NCBI GenBank assembly: GCA_030609325.1
Contig: JAUWCL010000024.1
Coordinates: 1 to 51,908, forward strand
Origin: Candidatus Krumholzibacteriota bacterium
GTDB lineage: Bacteria; Krumholzibacteriota; Krumholzibacteriia; Krumholzibacteriales; Krumholzibacteriaceae
Length of the DNA: 51,908 nt
Reading direction: 5' to 3'
Shown: positions 8,706-16,907 of the stretch, piece after piece
Layout of the letters: the number at the start of each line of letters is the position of its first letter
How positions within the stretch are numbered: the first letter of the stretch is position 1
The notes under the pieces: model-generated
Told to the model about the DNA's origin: nothing
Database searches by the model: none
The model's input: only the letters and a program-made list of their open reading frames with translations
Made by a program: the position numbers and the translations under genes

Positions 8706-9542
8706 TTGACGAACGAAAGCACCGGAGCGGACAGTATATTTTTCGACCATTTCAGCATTGCCACGGGTGATTCCGACATCGACATGCTCAGGGCGATCGT
8801 TTCGAGCTACGCGCAGGTCCCGTACGAGAACGTCACGAAGATCATCCGCAAGTTCAACGAGCCCGACCCCGCCCTGCGTCTCCGCGGGCCGGAGGAAGTC
8901 ATGCGGGGATTCGTCGAGGACCATACGGGAGGGACCTGCTTCTCCCTGACGTGGTGCCTCGGGTCGATACTTTCCTCGGCGGGGTTCAGGTGCTATCCGG
9001 CGATGGCAGACATGAAGAGGCGCAATGTCCACTGCGCCCTCGTGGTCCGTATCGGCGTGAGAAAGTACCTCGTCGATCCAGGGTATCTTCTCGGCGACCC
9101 GGTAGAGCTGACCGGCAGACCCGTCACTGTTCCCACCTCGTTCGGGAAGGTAGAGATACGGTCGAGGGGGGCAGCGAGCTACGACCTGTTCACCGTGGCG
9201 GGAGGCGAGAAGAGCTGGCGCTACAGGCTGAGGACTACGCCCGTCTCGAAAGCGAATTTCTTAAGGCACTGGCAGGCCTCGTTCTCCCTGCCTATGATGA
9301 ACTCGCTGCAGCTGACGAAGCTGACACCCGGCGGGCACCTCTACATACGCGACTACCACCTGAGGCTGCGCCGCGAGGACACGAAGATAAACGAGAACAT
9401 CCGCGCCGATCTAGAGAAGCGCATAGAGGCGGAGTTCGGCATCCCGGGGGATATCACCGCCGAGGCGCGGAGACTGATAGAAAGGATGAAGGAAGGATGG
9501 CGCATCCAAAAGCAGGCAGACCGGGCGAGGGCGCGCCGGTAA
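8706..9542 (+). CDS. Arylamine N-acetyltransferase-like protein
   Basis: This 278-aa protein has the cysteine-histidine-aspartate triad order of the arylamine N-acetyltransferase/transglutaminase fold. The residues are Cys78 in GGTCFSL, His109 in NVHCALVV and Asp124 in YLVDPGYL. The N-terminal VPYENVTKII also matches the family. It would use acetyl-CoA to acylate an amine or hydrazine, but the natural substrate is unknown and the lineage is divergent. The start chosen is TTG at 8706, six bases after GAGGAG; the ATG at 8700 touches that site. Its 3' end overlaps the DUF4416 gene by 46 bases. Confidence 0.75.
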   Translation: MTNESTGADSIFFDHFSIATGDSDIDMLRAIVSSYAQVPYENVTKIIRKFNEPDPALRLRGPEEVMRGFVEDHTGGTCFSLTWCLGSILSSAGFRCYPAMADMKRRNVHCALVVRIGVRKYLVDPGYLLGDPVELTGRPVTVPTSFGKVEIRSRGAASYDLFTVAGGEKSWRYRLRTTPVSKANFLRHWQASFSLPMMNSLQLTKLTPGGHLYIRDYHLRLRREDTKINENIRADLEKRIEAEFGIPGDITAEARRLIERMKEGWRIQKQADRARARR

Positions 9543-10042
9543 AGTATTTCGCCGCGCTCCTTCTCTCGAGCGGCGTCGATACGCAGGGAGTGCTCGACGG
9601 CGGCCTGGGCGACATCCTCGGCGAGGCCGACTTCATCGGGCCGCCGCGGCCGTTCGACATGACCGACTACTACGAGGACGAGATGGGACCGGGCCTCAGC
9701 AGGGTGATCGTATCCTTCTCGAGGCTGGGGGAAGCGCCGGACCTGGTAGACGTAAAACTGTCTGCCGACCGGCTCGAGGAGAAACTGTCGGGCGCAGCCG
9801 GCCGCACGGTCAACATCGATCCGGGGTACAGCGATTACTTCAAGGTCGTCCTTGCCTCTTTCAAGGAGGGGCCTCAGAAGATATACCTCGGCCGCGGAGT
9901 CTACGCCGATCCCGTGCTGATGTTCGAGGACGGCGGGTGGAGGATCCTCCCGTGGTCGTTCCCAGATTTCCGCGAGGGGCTCTACATGGAGGAGTTCGGG
10001 GAGATAAGGCGCATCTACAGGGAGCAGCGCCGCGGGGGATGA
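9497..10042 (+). CDS. DUF4416 family protein
   Basis: This 181-aa protein has DUF4416 hallmarks: FDMTDYYEDEMG, VNIDPGYSDYFKVVLAS, KIYLGRGVYADPVL and LPWSFPDF. The family is found mainly in Deltaproteobacteria and candidate phyla and has no established function. The ATG at 9497 has an AAGGAAGG site directly upstream and lies inside the end of the preceding gene, so the two are probably co-translated. A two-component pair follows after about 60 bases. Confidence 0.85.
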   Translation: MAHPKAGRPGEGAPVKYFAALLLSSGVDTQGVLDGGLGDILGEADFIGPPRPFDMTDYYEDEMGPGLSRVIVSFSRLGEAPDLVDVKLSADRLEEKLSGAAGRTVNIDPGYSDYFKVVLASFKEGPQKIYLGRGVYADPVLMFEDGGWRILPWSFPDFREGLYMEEFGEIRRIYREQRRGG

Positions 10043-10103
10043 ACACTTGCCTGCCCCCCCTCCCGGCCGTTATAATCGCTGATAATCACCCGGGAGAACG
10101 CTT

Positions 10104-11405
10104 TTGACACGGATCACCCTCACAGGCGACCAGTACGTACTCTTCCTCCTCTTCCTGAGGTTGGGTATCATGGCGAGCATCGCCGGTGTGCTCGTCACCT
10201 CGAACTACTTCAAGAGGCTTATATTCATACAGACGAGGACGCGGAGGGAAGACTGGTGGTTCGCCCTGATATTCGGGGCGATAATCACGGCGGGGACCGC
10301 CGTGAGGGTGATGGTCGGTTACGACGGGGTCGACATCACGATGCCGGGAGTTTTCCTCATCGGCCTTCTCTGCGGGACCGCGCCGGGAGTGATGGCGGGC
10401 CTGCTCGTCTCTGTCCCCGCCGTGCTGGGCGGCGAATGGCTCACGCCATTTTATCTTGCAGCCTGTGCCGCGGCGGGCGGTGCGATCGGCATGAGGCCCG
10501 AGAGGAGCGAGGAGATCTGGGGATTCACGCCCTTCTTCTACAGGGGGCTCTCCCGCTCGCTGAAAGTTTTCAGGAAAGAGCGGCGGTTCGACGCGAGCGC
10601 GATGGTATTCGTCGCTGTGCTCGCCCTCGACGTCTCGAGGACGATCGTTGCGGGTTACGCCGGGAAGCGGATCCTCTTCGCCTTCACGCCCGACCATTAC
10701 TGGATGAACATTCTCGTATGGTTTTCCACCCTCGCGTGCGTTGGTATCCCGCTCAAGATATGGAACAACACGAGGGTCGAGATGCTCCTCGAGGAGCAGA
10801 GGGCCGTGGCGGCACAGGCGAAGTTCGATGCGCTGAGGCGCCAGATCAATCCCCACTTCTTCTTTAACACCCTCAATACCGCGACCTCGTGCATATGGTC
10901 GGAGCCGGACAAGACGAGATGGATACTCGTCAAGCTCGCCGGCATCCTGAGAAAGCTCCTCCACGGCACGGAAGATTTCGTTCCGCTGAGCAGCGAGCTC
11001 GAGTTCATCGACGATTATCTCAGCCTCGAGCAGGCGAGGTTCGGACCCGAGAGGATCATGGTCGAAAAGGAGATCGATCCGAGGGCGCTCGATGTCCCCG
11101 TTCCGTCGATGCTCCTCCAGCCGCTCGTCGAGAACGCAGTCAGGCACGGGATATCGGGCCGCGTCGACGGCGGGACTATCCGCATCGAGGCGGAGAGCGA
11201 CGGAGAGAAGATCCTCATCGTTGTGAGGGACGACGGCGAGGGTTTCTCCGGCGAGGCAGGCGAGGGTATCGGGCTGAGGAACGTGCGCGAGAGGCTGGCG
11301 GTTGCATACGGCCTTGCGCAGTCGATGACGATAGAGTCGGTCCCCGGCGAGGGTACCGAGATAAGGATAGAGCTTCCCGTCGAAAGGGGGCGGCAGGTTG
11401 AGTGA
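10104..11405 (+). CDS. LytS-type sensor histidine kinase
   Basis: This 433-aa membrane kinase has several N-terminal transmembrane helices (about residues 10-30, 50-75, 80-115 and 165-210). The last half carries the HisKA_7TM/His_kinase type phosphoacceptor segment RRQINPHFFFNTLNT, with His251, then the ATPase N-box (LLQPLVENAVRHGI) and a G-box (GEGIGLRNVRERL). This architecture pairs with LytTR regulators. The start is a TTG seven bases after GGGAG. The stop overlaps the regulator start. The signal sensed is unknown; the fold of the membrane part resembles cell-wall or small-molecule sensors of the Lyt class. Confidence 0.88.
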   Translation: MTRITLTGDQYVLFLLFLRLGIMASIAGVLVTSNYFKRLIFIQTRTRREDWWFALIFGAIITAGTAVRVMVGYDGVDITMPGVFLIGLLCGTAPGVMAGLLVSVPAVLGGEWLTPFYLAACAAAGGAIGMRPERSEEIWGFTPFFYRGLSRSLKVFRKERRFDASAMVFVAVLALDVSRTIVAGYAGKRILFAFTPDHYWMNILVWFSTLACVGIPLKIWNNTRVEMLLEEQRAVAAQAKFDALRRQINPHFFFNTLNTATSCIWSEPDKTRWILVKLAGILRKLLHGTEDFVPLSSELEFIDDYLSLEQARFGPERIMVEKEIDPRALDVPVPSMLLQPLVENAVRHGISGRVDGGTIRIEAESDGEKILIVVRDDGEGFSGEAGEGIGLRNVRERLAVAYGLAQSMTIESVPGEGTEIRIELPVERGRQVE

Positions 11406-12159
11406 GACTCTGAAGGTGCTGATAGTCGATGACGAGCGGCCGGCGAGAAAGGACCTGACGAGGATCCTCGGCAAGATCGAGGGGTTCGTGAAGGTCGGGG
11501 AGGCGAGCGATGGTCTCAAGGCGGTCGAGATGATCCGCACCGGCGCCCCCGACATCGTCCTGCTCGACATCCAGATGCCCGGCCTCGACGGGTTCCAGGT
11601 CCTCGGCAGGCTGGGAGAGACGGGCGACATCCCCCCCGTGATCTTCATCACGGCGTACGACCAGTACGCGATGCGCGCCTTCAACGTCCACGCCGTTGAC
11701 TACATCCTCAAGCCTGTCGACGAGGACAGGCTCCGAGAGGCCCTCATCCGGGCCAGGGAGAGAGCGGCGGGAACGGCCCCGCGCCAGAATCTCGACGAGC
11801 TGCTCCGCAGCGTCGGGGCGCTCGCGCAGAGGGTGCCTGTCAGGCGTGGAAGCGGCGTCGTAATGGTCGATGTTCAGGAGATCCTCTACGCCTGTGTCTC
11901 CGACGGAGAGGTCTCGATCGTAACGGACGATCTTGAGGGTATCTCCTCGCGCCGGTCCCTCGACGAACTGCAGTCCGAGCTGCCGGCCGGGATGTTCATG
12001 AGGGTCCACAGGGCCTACCTCGCCAACGTCTACAGGATCCACGAGATCATCCCCTGGGAGAGCAACTCGTTCAGGATTCGGATGGGGAGCGACGAGGGGC
12101 CCGTCATACCTGTCAGCCGCGCAAACGCCCGCGAACTCAAGAGGCGGTTACATCTGTGA
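11398..12159 (+). CDS. LytTR-type response regulator
   Basis: This 253-aa regulator has an N-terminal receiver domain (phosphoacceptor Asp57 in LLDIQMPG, acidic pair DDE at 11-13, and K in ILKPVDE). Its C-terminal LytTR DNA-binding domain (about 150-253) contains FMRVHRAYLANVYRI. It begins with a TTG that overlaps the kinase stop by eight bases, so the two are coupled. LytTR regulators bind paired direct repeats; none was recognised nearby, so the targets probably lie elsewhere. Confidence 0.92.
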   Translation: MSETLKVLIVDDERPARKDLTRILGKIEGFVKVGEASDGLKAVEMIRTGAPDIVLLDIQMPGLDGFQVLGRLGETGDIPPVIFITAYDQYAMRAFNVHAVDYILKPVDEDRLREALIRARERAAGTAPRQNLDELLRSVGALAQRVPVRRGSGVVMVDVQEILYACVSDGEVSIVTDDLEGISSRRSLDELQSELPAGMFMRVHRAYLANVYRIHEIIPWESNSFRIRMGSDEGPVIPVSRANARELKRRLHL

Positions 12160-12185
12160 TGCCGCGACCTTGCTCAGGTTCACTT

Positions 12186-13067
12186 TTAAACCTGTCCGGC
12201 TATTGAGGGGAAAAGTTCCTGAAGGACTGACATGAACTCTTCAATCTGATAATCGTTCCGATAGTAAGGACTTTCCCTTAAGCGGATCATACCCATACCT
12301 TCTGGATCAGCAAAATATTCCAAGACCAGCTTTCCTGCCTCCATTACATAAGGATGGGTATTATGCTTAACTATCAAATCAGGAGCAGAGCTCCATTCCT
12401 CTTCGGTTGTTGTTGCAATAATCGAATATAAATCCAGGGCATGGTATCGACCGAATTCCTTGTCTTCATCGTTGAACCTATCCTTGAAAGCAAAGAGCTT
12501 CATCATTGAATACGTGTATGGATGTGGTAAAAATACCTCTGTCTTCCAAAACTCGCCGGAACTCAGTTTTCCCTCCAGCGGCACAGATATAATGCCCTCC
12601 TCTAAGGTAGGTGCCTCGTCCACAGGGTGAGCGTGGATGCCCATGGAAGGGTCAGGCCGCGCGCGGCGAGAGTCCACCTTTACACTTGTAGATAAAAAAC
12701 TGGCCTTCGGGCCGGTAAGGAAGTCTATCTTAACGCCCCCCTTATCTGAGCCTTCTGGTCCGGGTTTTACAAACTGGTATTTTTCAGCACCGGGAACAAC
12801 CTCGTATCCCAGTTTAGCAAGGGCTTCTGCCAGGGGTTTTAATCTGGTCGATTCAATAAGGAGTTCCGGACATAGAAACAAGTCGAGGTCGATAGTGGAG
12901 CGTGGCTCTGGATATGCCACAAGTCGCGTGCGAAGATGGTTGCGCCGCACATAATCGACCTTGAGATAAATGCCAAATCCCCCACCAATAATGAGTTTGA
13001 TGTCAGAGCCATCTATCGCAAAGACTAAATCCAACAGCGATGTCTGGAGGTTAGGCATAGTAATCAT
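12186..13067 (-). CDS. Nucleotidyltransferase-fold protein (AbiEii-like toxin candidate)
   Basis: This 293-aa protein carries the nucleotidyltransferase signature of AbiEii-like proteins. GGG lies at 28-30, then RSTIDLDLF supplies Asp60 and Asp62, with a third acid Asp115 in VKIDFL. Such enzymes in type IV toxin-antitoxin systems can add nucleotides to tRNA ends. The gene overlaps its upstream partner by four bases (ATGA), so they are coupled. Composition is AT-richer than the chromosomal genes around it, consistent with acquisition. The gene is complete and all catalytic acids are present. It converges on the LytTR regulator with a small gap. Toxicity is inferred, not shown. Confidence 0.7.
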   Translation of the reverse strand: MITMPNLQTSLLDLVFAIDGSDIKLIIGGGFGIYLKVDYVRRNHLRTRLVAYPEPRSTIDLDLFLCPELLIESTRLKPLAEALAKLGYEVVPGAEKYQFVKPGPEGSDKGGVKIDFLTGPKASFLSTSVKVDSRRARPDPSMGIHAHPVDEAPTLEEGIISVPLEGKLSSGEFWKTEVFLPHPYTYSMMKLFAFKDRFNDEDKEFGRYHALDLYSIIATTTEEEWSSAPDLIVKHNTHPYVMEAGKLVLEYFADPEGMGMIRLRESPYYRNDYQIEEFMSVLQELFPSIAGQV

Positions 13068-14215
13068 GGATACGCCTTCTGAAGATTGTCAAAGATGTAC
13101 GATTTCACCTGGGTTGCGGTCTCCCGGTCACGTTTGTCGCCAGCCATCAACTCCAGGTACACCTGGACAGGGGAAGCCCACCAGAAGCAGTCCTCATACC
13201 GACCGCCAAAGTAAACCGTTTCATCCGCTGTCTCAATAAGTTCGAGGTTTGGGAAATGACGATCCTCACTACCGGATAATCTTTGAAGCAAAGCGTCTAT
13301 GCGGGGACAATATATTGATAAAAGATCTCCCCGTTGCATCAAGGCATATCGATTAACAGATGACATGCCCGTAGCCACAATGGGTAAGCTTAAAGCCTGC
13401 GATTCATTGCTTAACGATTCCAGGATATTCGTGAAATCTGCTGGAACCTTAAAACTAATCCGTTTCTTGATTTCTGGCGGTGTATAGTTCTCACCCAATT
13501 TTTGTAGCAGCTTGTCTGGTTGTAGCAGGCTGATGCCCTCTTTACGCGATATGATCAGGTCTTCTTCCAATGTTTTCAGTGCCTTCGAAACCGTGGAGAG
13601 ACTCATGGCTTTCTTGTTCGAGTAGTTCACAAGTAGATTTCGTCGGTTGATTTCTTCGTTGATATTCTGGACGGTTTCGTATCGAGAGCGAAAGAGGAAG
13701 ATCCGGCCCACCATGGAACTGTTCTTTCGATAGATATTCTTGATCGATGCAGAGGAGGTAAAGCGATTCTTTCCACCGGTGCGGTATATTGAAAATGCTC
13801 TGGGTGCTATCACCACACCATTACCGCACAGATCGATACCGCTGATCTCTTCTCGCTCCAACTCCTGCAATTGTTGTTCATTGAGGAAGGGTACGAACAG
13901 CATTGGCAGGTAGTTCATGGGGAGTGCTGTTGCTTTAAGCCGGTTGATTCCGGCTTGAAAAGCTTTAGGCGTCGAGAGCGATTTGCACTCGAGGACGAAT
14001 ATTGCTCTGCTATCACCCCAGGACACCTCGAGCAGCGCATCAGCACTGAGGTTTCCCGCTGTATTCGGCTCATATTTCATCACACGAAAAGAGAGTGGAG
14101 GTAGAGATACCTCTCCCCTTTGCAACTGTTTCAACATCTCTTTTTCTGCAGGCATTTTCCTGTTAACTCCCATATTCCTGTTCAAGAAAATAGCATTATT
14201 CAGGAAATTAAGCAA
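13064..14215 (-). CDS. AbiEi-like partner with PD-(D/E)XK nuclease-like N-terminus
   Basis: This 383-aa protein is the upstream partner of the nucleotidyltransferase. Residues about 40-130 resemble a restriction-endonuclease fold, with Asp59 (SADALLEV), then Glu76 and Lys78 in FVLECKS, and a following Gln87, the classic D-ExK arrangement. Residues 160-235 look like a winged helix (ISRK and LSTVSKALKTLEED). A C-terminal region of about 250-383 resembles the AbiEi-type effector-binding part. The start is uncertain: TTG 14215 is the longest, while ATG 14173 or 14155 are alternatives with AGGA nearby. Its role is probably antitoxin and autorepressor, but the nuclease-like domain could add its own activity. 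Low-GC codon use suggests transfer. Confidence 0.65.
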   Translation of the reverse strand: MLNFLNNAIFLNRNMGVNRKMPAEKEMLKQLQRGEVSLPPLSFRVMKYEPNTAGNLSADALLEVSWGDSRAIFVLECKSLSTPKAFQAGINRLKATALPMNYLPMLFVPFLNEQQLQELEREEISGIDLCGNGVVIAPRAFSIYRTGGKNRFTSSASIKNIYRKNSSMVGRIFLFRSRYETVQNINEEINRRNLLVNYSNKKAMSLSTVSKALKTLEEDLIISRKEGISLLQPDKLLQKLGENYTPPEIKKRISFKVPADFTNILESLSNESQALSLPIVATGMSSVNRYALMQRGDLLSIYCPRIDALLQRLSGSEDRHFPNLELIETADETVYFGGRYEDCFWWASPVQVYLELMAGDKRDRETATQVKSYIFDNLQKAYP

Positions 14216-14245
14216 GCATCATTCCACAAAACACTCCCAATCACT

Positions 14246-14251
14246 ATTATA
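14246..14251 (-). promoter_or_regulatory. Probable -10 element of the nuclease-like AbiE variant operon
   Basis: A perfect TATAAT on the minus strand lies about 31 bases before TTG 14215. No good -35 hexamer is visible at 16-18 bases. The gap 14252-14418 otherwise holds no gene that I can support. Confidence 0.4.
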
Positions 14252-14418
14252 ACCTCATATTTGTCCCGGTGTTGAAAGTTTCTACTTAATATGGATCTTC
14301 CAGCCCATGGGCTATAGCGATGAAGCAATCCTCATGGGATATAAAAAAATACAGCGAGGGACCGGGATCTCTCCCGGCCCCCCGCTTTCCCTGTCTGCTG
14401 CCGGTCGGCCTTCTGTCG

Positions 14419-14892
14419 TCATCTCCTGTATTCGCGGCCGTTGTAGTAGGTCACCCTGTGATTGCGTTTGCCGTAGAGCCTCGCATGCCTCCGTTCCTCG
14501 CGGAGGAACCGGTTCCAGCTCTTCTGGTTCATCGCAGCGCGGACGACCGGACGGGGTACGTGCAGCCAGCGTCCGATCTCGACCCAGCGGTAGCCGTGGC
14601 GCCTGAGCCGGAGCAGTTTTCCGAACGGTACGCCAGTGTACCAGGTCAGGCGGCGCGCGATCATGCGGTCACGTCTGGTAATCTCGTAGCGCATGTACCT
14701 GCGGGCCGGGAGGCGCCTGTCCGAGTGGATATAGTAGTAACCGGAGGGATTGTTGCCTACACGTACGCTCACGTTGGGCGTATGCACGACCGCACTGATG
14801 CGGATCTCAGCCCGGGCGTCCTGTGCGATGCCGATCCCGACGACCATGGTCAGGGCGGTAAGGGTCAGCAGGCTCATCAGCGTCTTCTTCAT
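14419..14892 (-). CDS. Small, basic secreted protein of unknown function
   Basis: This 157-aa protein has a clear signal peptide (MKKTLMSLLTLTALTM, ending near AQDARA). The mature part is strongly basic, rich in arginine and tyrosine, with repeated RR pairs and a tail YYNGREYRR. The start at ATG 14892 is set by AGGAGG six bases upstream; the open frame reaches 26 codons further but without a site. I do not recognise a family. The middle segment (YTGVPFGKLLRLRRHGYRWVEIGRWL) has a helix-turn-helix-like or packing pattern, but it would be exported. It lies between two AbiE-like modules on the same strand, separated from each by about 170-200 bases, so it is probably an independent gene. Confidence 0.65.
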   Translation of the reverse strand: MKKTLMSLLTLTALTMVVGIGIAQDARAEIRISAVVHTPNVSVRVGNNPSGYYYIHSDRRLPARRYMRYEITRRDRMIARRLTWYTGVPFGKLLRLRRHGYRWVEIGRWLHVPRPVVRAAMNQKSWNRFLREERRHARLYGKRNHRVTYYNGREYRR

Positions 14893-15065
14893 GAGACACC
14901 TCCTGTTACAGCCACCCGAATCGGTGACTCGGTCATATGGTATTGCATACGGTGTTCCTGAATCGGACATGTATCGTAATTAGCTATAATACTATGAGTT
15001 GCGGAGATGTGGCTAGCCCCGGACACGATACCGGACTGGACTAACCGTGGGATGAGATGTCCTGA

Positions 15066-15979
15066 TCAGAGGACACTCCAGGGGCCGGGAGCGTTCCAGA
15101 TACATCGGAAGGGCTGATGATCCGCAAGAACGGTTACGACGGGTCTGAGGAAGGCTTCGATGGATGCGACGGTCTCGCTGAAGATCTCGGGGGCATCATT
15201 CAGCCCGGCCTTGTTGATGTATCCCATTGAATGTTCTTGTCGCTGTCCTCCGCGAATGAAGGATCAAAGACCGTCTGGTCCGCACTGACAGACGTCTTCC
15301 GGTTCCTGAATGTTTTCTCGACTGCTTCCGCCAGTGTTTCACCCTTGAAATCGAAGGTGTTCGACAGCATCCAGATATCGTAGAAATCCTTCATGCGGCT
15401 GTTCGGAACGTCGAGCTTTACCATGGCATGGAATTTCTCAGCGATAGTGCTTTCCATTGTATAGCCCTTCAGCTTCGCCCGCGGGAAATCGAGAAGCCCG
15501 GGATATTCGATTTTGCATGGGCACGGAACGATCACATCCCCGAATCCAATATCCATCTGGATGGAAATGCATGCATTCCCCAGGTTTCCCCGGAGCCTGA
15601 CACGTACGCCTTCGTACCCGGCAGTCTCTGCGATCCTGGCTGCCGTCACCGAGTTTGCGTCGAACGACATACCGGCTGGAACGACGGGCATATTGCAGAT
15701 ATCCTTTGCGGCGGAGGCAATCGCGCCGAGGCTGTTGTCGATCATTCCGAGGCAGTCGATATCCATGGTGGGGCGTGACGCGGATCCACTCCACACCGGG
15801 AGCATCAAGGCCCCCTTTAGGATGAACCTGTTCGCATGGGGGCTTTTAGACAGTCTGTAGATAAATCTCTCTATTGCGAATTTCTGTAGGAGTTCGTTGA
15901 AAGGGCGGTATGTTTCCCTGGCCGTGTTGAGGAGGCGTTGATGCACTGATGCGGCGATGTCCCTGATTTCCCGATGCAT
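15066..15979 (-). pseudogene. AbiEii-like nucleotidyltransferase toxin gene with 3' frameshift
   Basis: The open frame (15979 to 15200, 259 aa) starts one base into the upstream antitoxin stop (TAATG). It contains the AbiEii core: KGALML, then RPTMDIDCLG with Asp73 and Asp75, and later KFHAMVKLD and SRMKDFYDIW. The frame ends early at TGA 15200. Reading -1 from the GGG at 15223-15225 restores a typical AbiEii tail of about 50 residues, with GYINKAGLNDAPEIF, then AFLRP, ending in APGPWSVL at TGA 15066. One G appears to be missing from a GGGG run. The gene is therefore either recently inactivated, read by -1 slippage, or affected by a base-call error. The catalytic core is intact. Confidence 0.75.
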
Positions 15980-16605
15980 TACAGAACTGCCTCGAGATAG
16001 GGGCGGATGATCTTCTCTACCCGGCAGATCGATGAACAGCGCATGATGTCGTTCACCCTGACGTCTCCGCGATTGCGATAAGCGCGGATTGCTTCTACTG
16101 CCGTATCGAGGCCGATCCTGTTGCGGAATTTGAAGCAGTCGGCGAGTGTCTTTTCCGGACTGTAGATACGCACGCCGACTCCGTCGAGCTCGTGAATCTC
16201 CACGCCCTCCATAAATGCTTCGCCGGAGAAACGATACGTCCGGACCGGCGGGTAATCGAGCCTTGGTTCCTCGGCGCCGCGTGGAAGTGCCACATGAACT
16301 TCGTGCGGTATCTGTGTGGTGAGCTCATGGAACGACAGCGCAGAGATGAGGCATATCACGCCAGCAGGGATCCGGATCGAGACAGTCACCAGATCGGGAT
16401 TGCCCAGCGGGCTGCTGTCGGCAAGCCGGTATACTCCGCGGCTCACCTTCACCAGGATCCCCGAGTCCCTCATGGTATAAAGGGTGTCGGGGTGGATGCC
16501 CTCGCTAAGGACCTGGCTCGTGCGGAGCATGCCGCCATGCTTTCTGAAGACGGCCTCGGCCCGGCCAAATCTGGTGCTGCCGGTATTCCTGTCTTTCATC
16601 ACCAT
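15979..16605 (-). CDS. AbiEi-family antitoxin / transcriptional repressor
   Basis: This protein of about 208 aa has an N-terminal winged helix (FRKHGGMLRTSQVL, then GIHPDTLYTMRDSGILVK and GVYRL). Its C-terminal AbiEi antitoxin domain includes ISALSFHEL, a segment typical of the family, and VRIYSPEKTLADCFKFRN. In known AbiE systems this protein both neutralises AbiEii and represses the operon by binding inverted repeats. The ATG 16605 is chosen because the longer TTG start at 16632 would lie on the operator, almost at the transcription start; AGGTG precedes the ATG by about ten bases. The stop overlaps the toxin start by one base. Confidence 0.85.
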   Translation of the reverse strand: MVMKDRNTGSTRFGRAEAVFRKHGGMLRTSQVLSEGIHPDTLYTMRDSGILVKVSRGVYRLADSSPLGNPDLVTVSIRIPAGVICLISALSFHELTTQIPHEVHVALPRGAEEPRLDYPPVRTYRFSGEAFMEGVEIHELDGVGVRIYSPEKTLADCFKFRNRIGLDTAVEAIRAYRNRGDVRVNDIMRCSSICRVEKIIRPYLEAVL

Positions 16606-16614
16606 GATAATAAC

Positions 16615-16640
16615 ACCTACACATGTATACAACTGTAGGT
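16615..16640 (-). promoter_or_regulatory. Palindromic operator of the AbiE operon
   Basis: A 26-bp dyad has outer arms ACCTACA and TGTAGGT and a core TGTATACA, with 22 of 26 positions symmetric. It lies directly after the -10 element, covering the transcription start and leader. This matches the negative autoregulation known for AbiEi proteins. Confidence 0.7.
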
Positions 16641-16641
16641 A

Positions 16642-16669
16642 ATTATATCATTATGGTGAATGTTGTCAA
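16642..16669 (-). promoter_or_regulatory. Consensus promoter of the AbiE operon
   Basis: On the minus strand TTGACA (16664-16669) and TATAAT (16642-16647) are both perfect, with a 16-base spacer. Such a strong promoter implies tight repression through the adjoining palindrome. Confidence 0.8.
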
Positions 16670-16907
16670 GGGGCATCATCCGGGATGTTCATGAAGCGCG
16701 ATAAATTTCCCGATTCCGTTCGGCCCCTTTATAGTGCATTTCACCCATAAAATTCGACCGTTCGCTGTTTTTGGCTTGCAGCAACCTCGTATCGCCGTAG
16801 GATTTACTCTGTCTTATAACGGGGCTGTAATACGAATACGACATCTTTGCTTCTCTGATATGGCGCGGCCCGTCATCGGGCTGGCAAGTGTGCGGAAGGA
16901 ATATCGA

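Noticed and set aside
10086-11684. A 532-codon antisense frame opposite the histidine kinase and regulator
   Set aside because: No ribosome-binding site, domain or motif; the plus-strand genes have clear catalytic motifs.
15058-15075. TGTCCT/AGGACA hairpin as an operator
   Set aside because: It overlaps the end of the restored AbiEii reading frame and is short; a terminator or coding coincidence is more likely.
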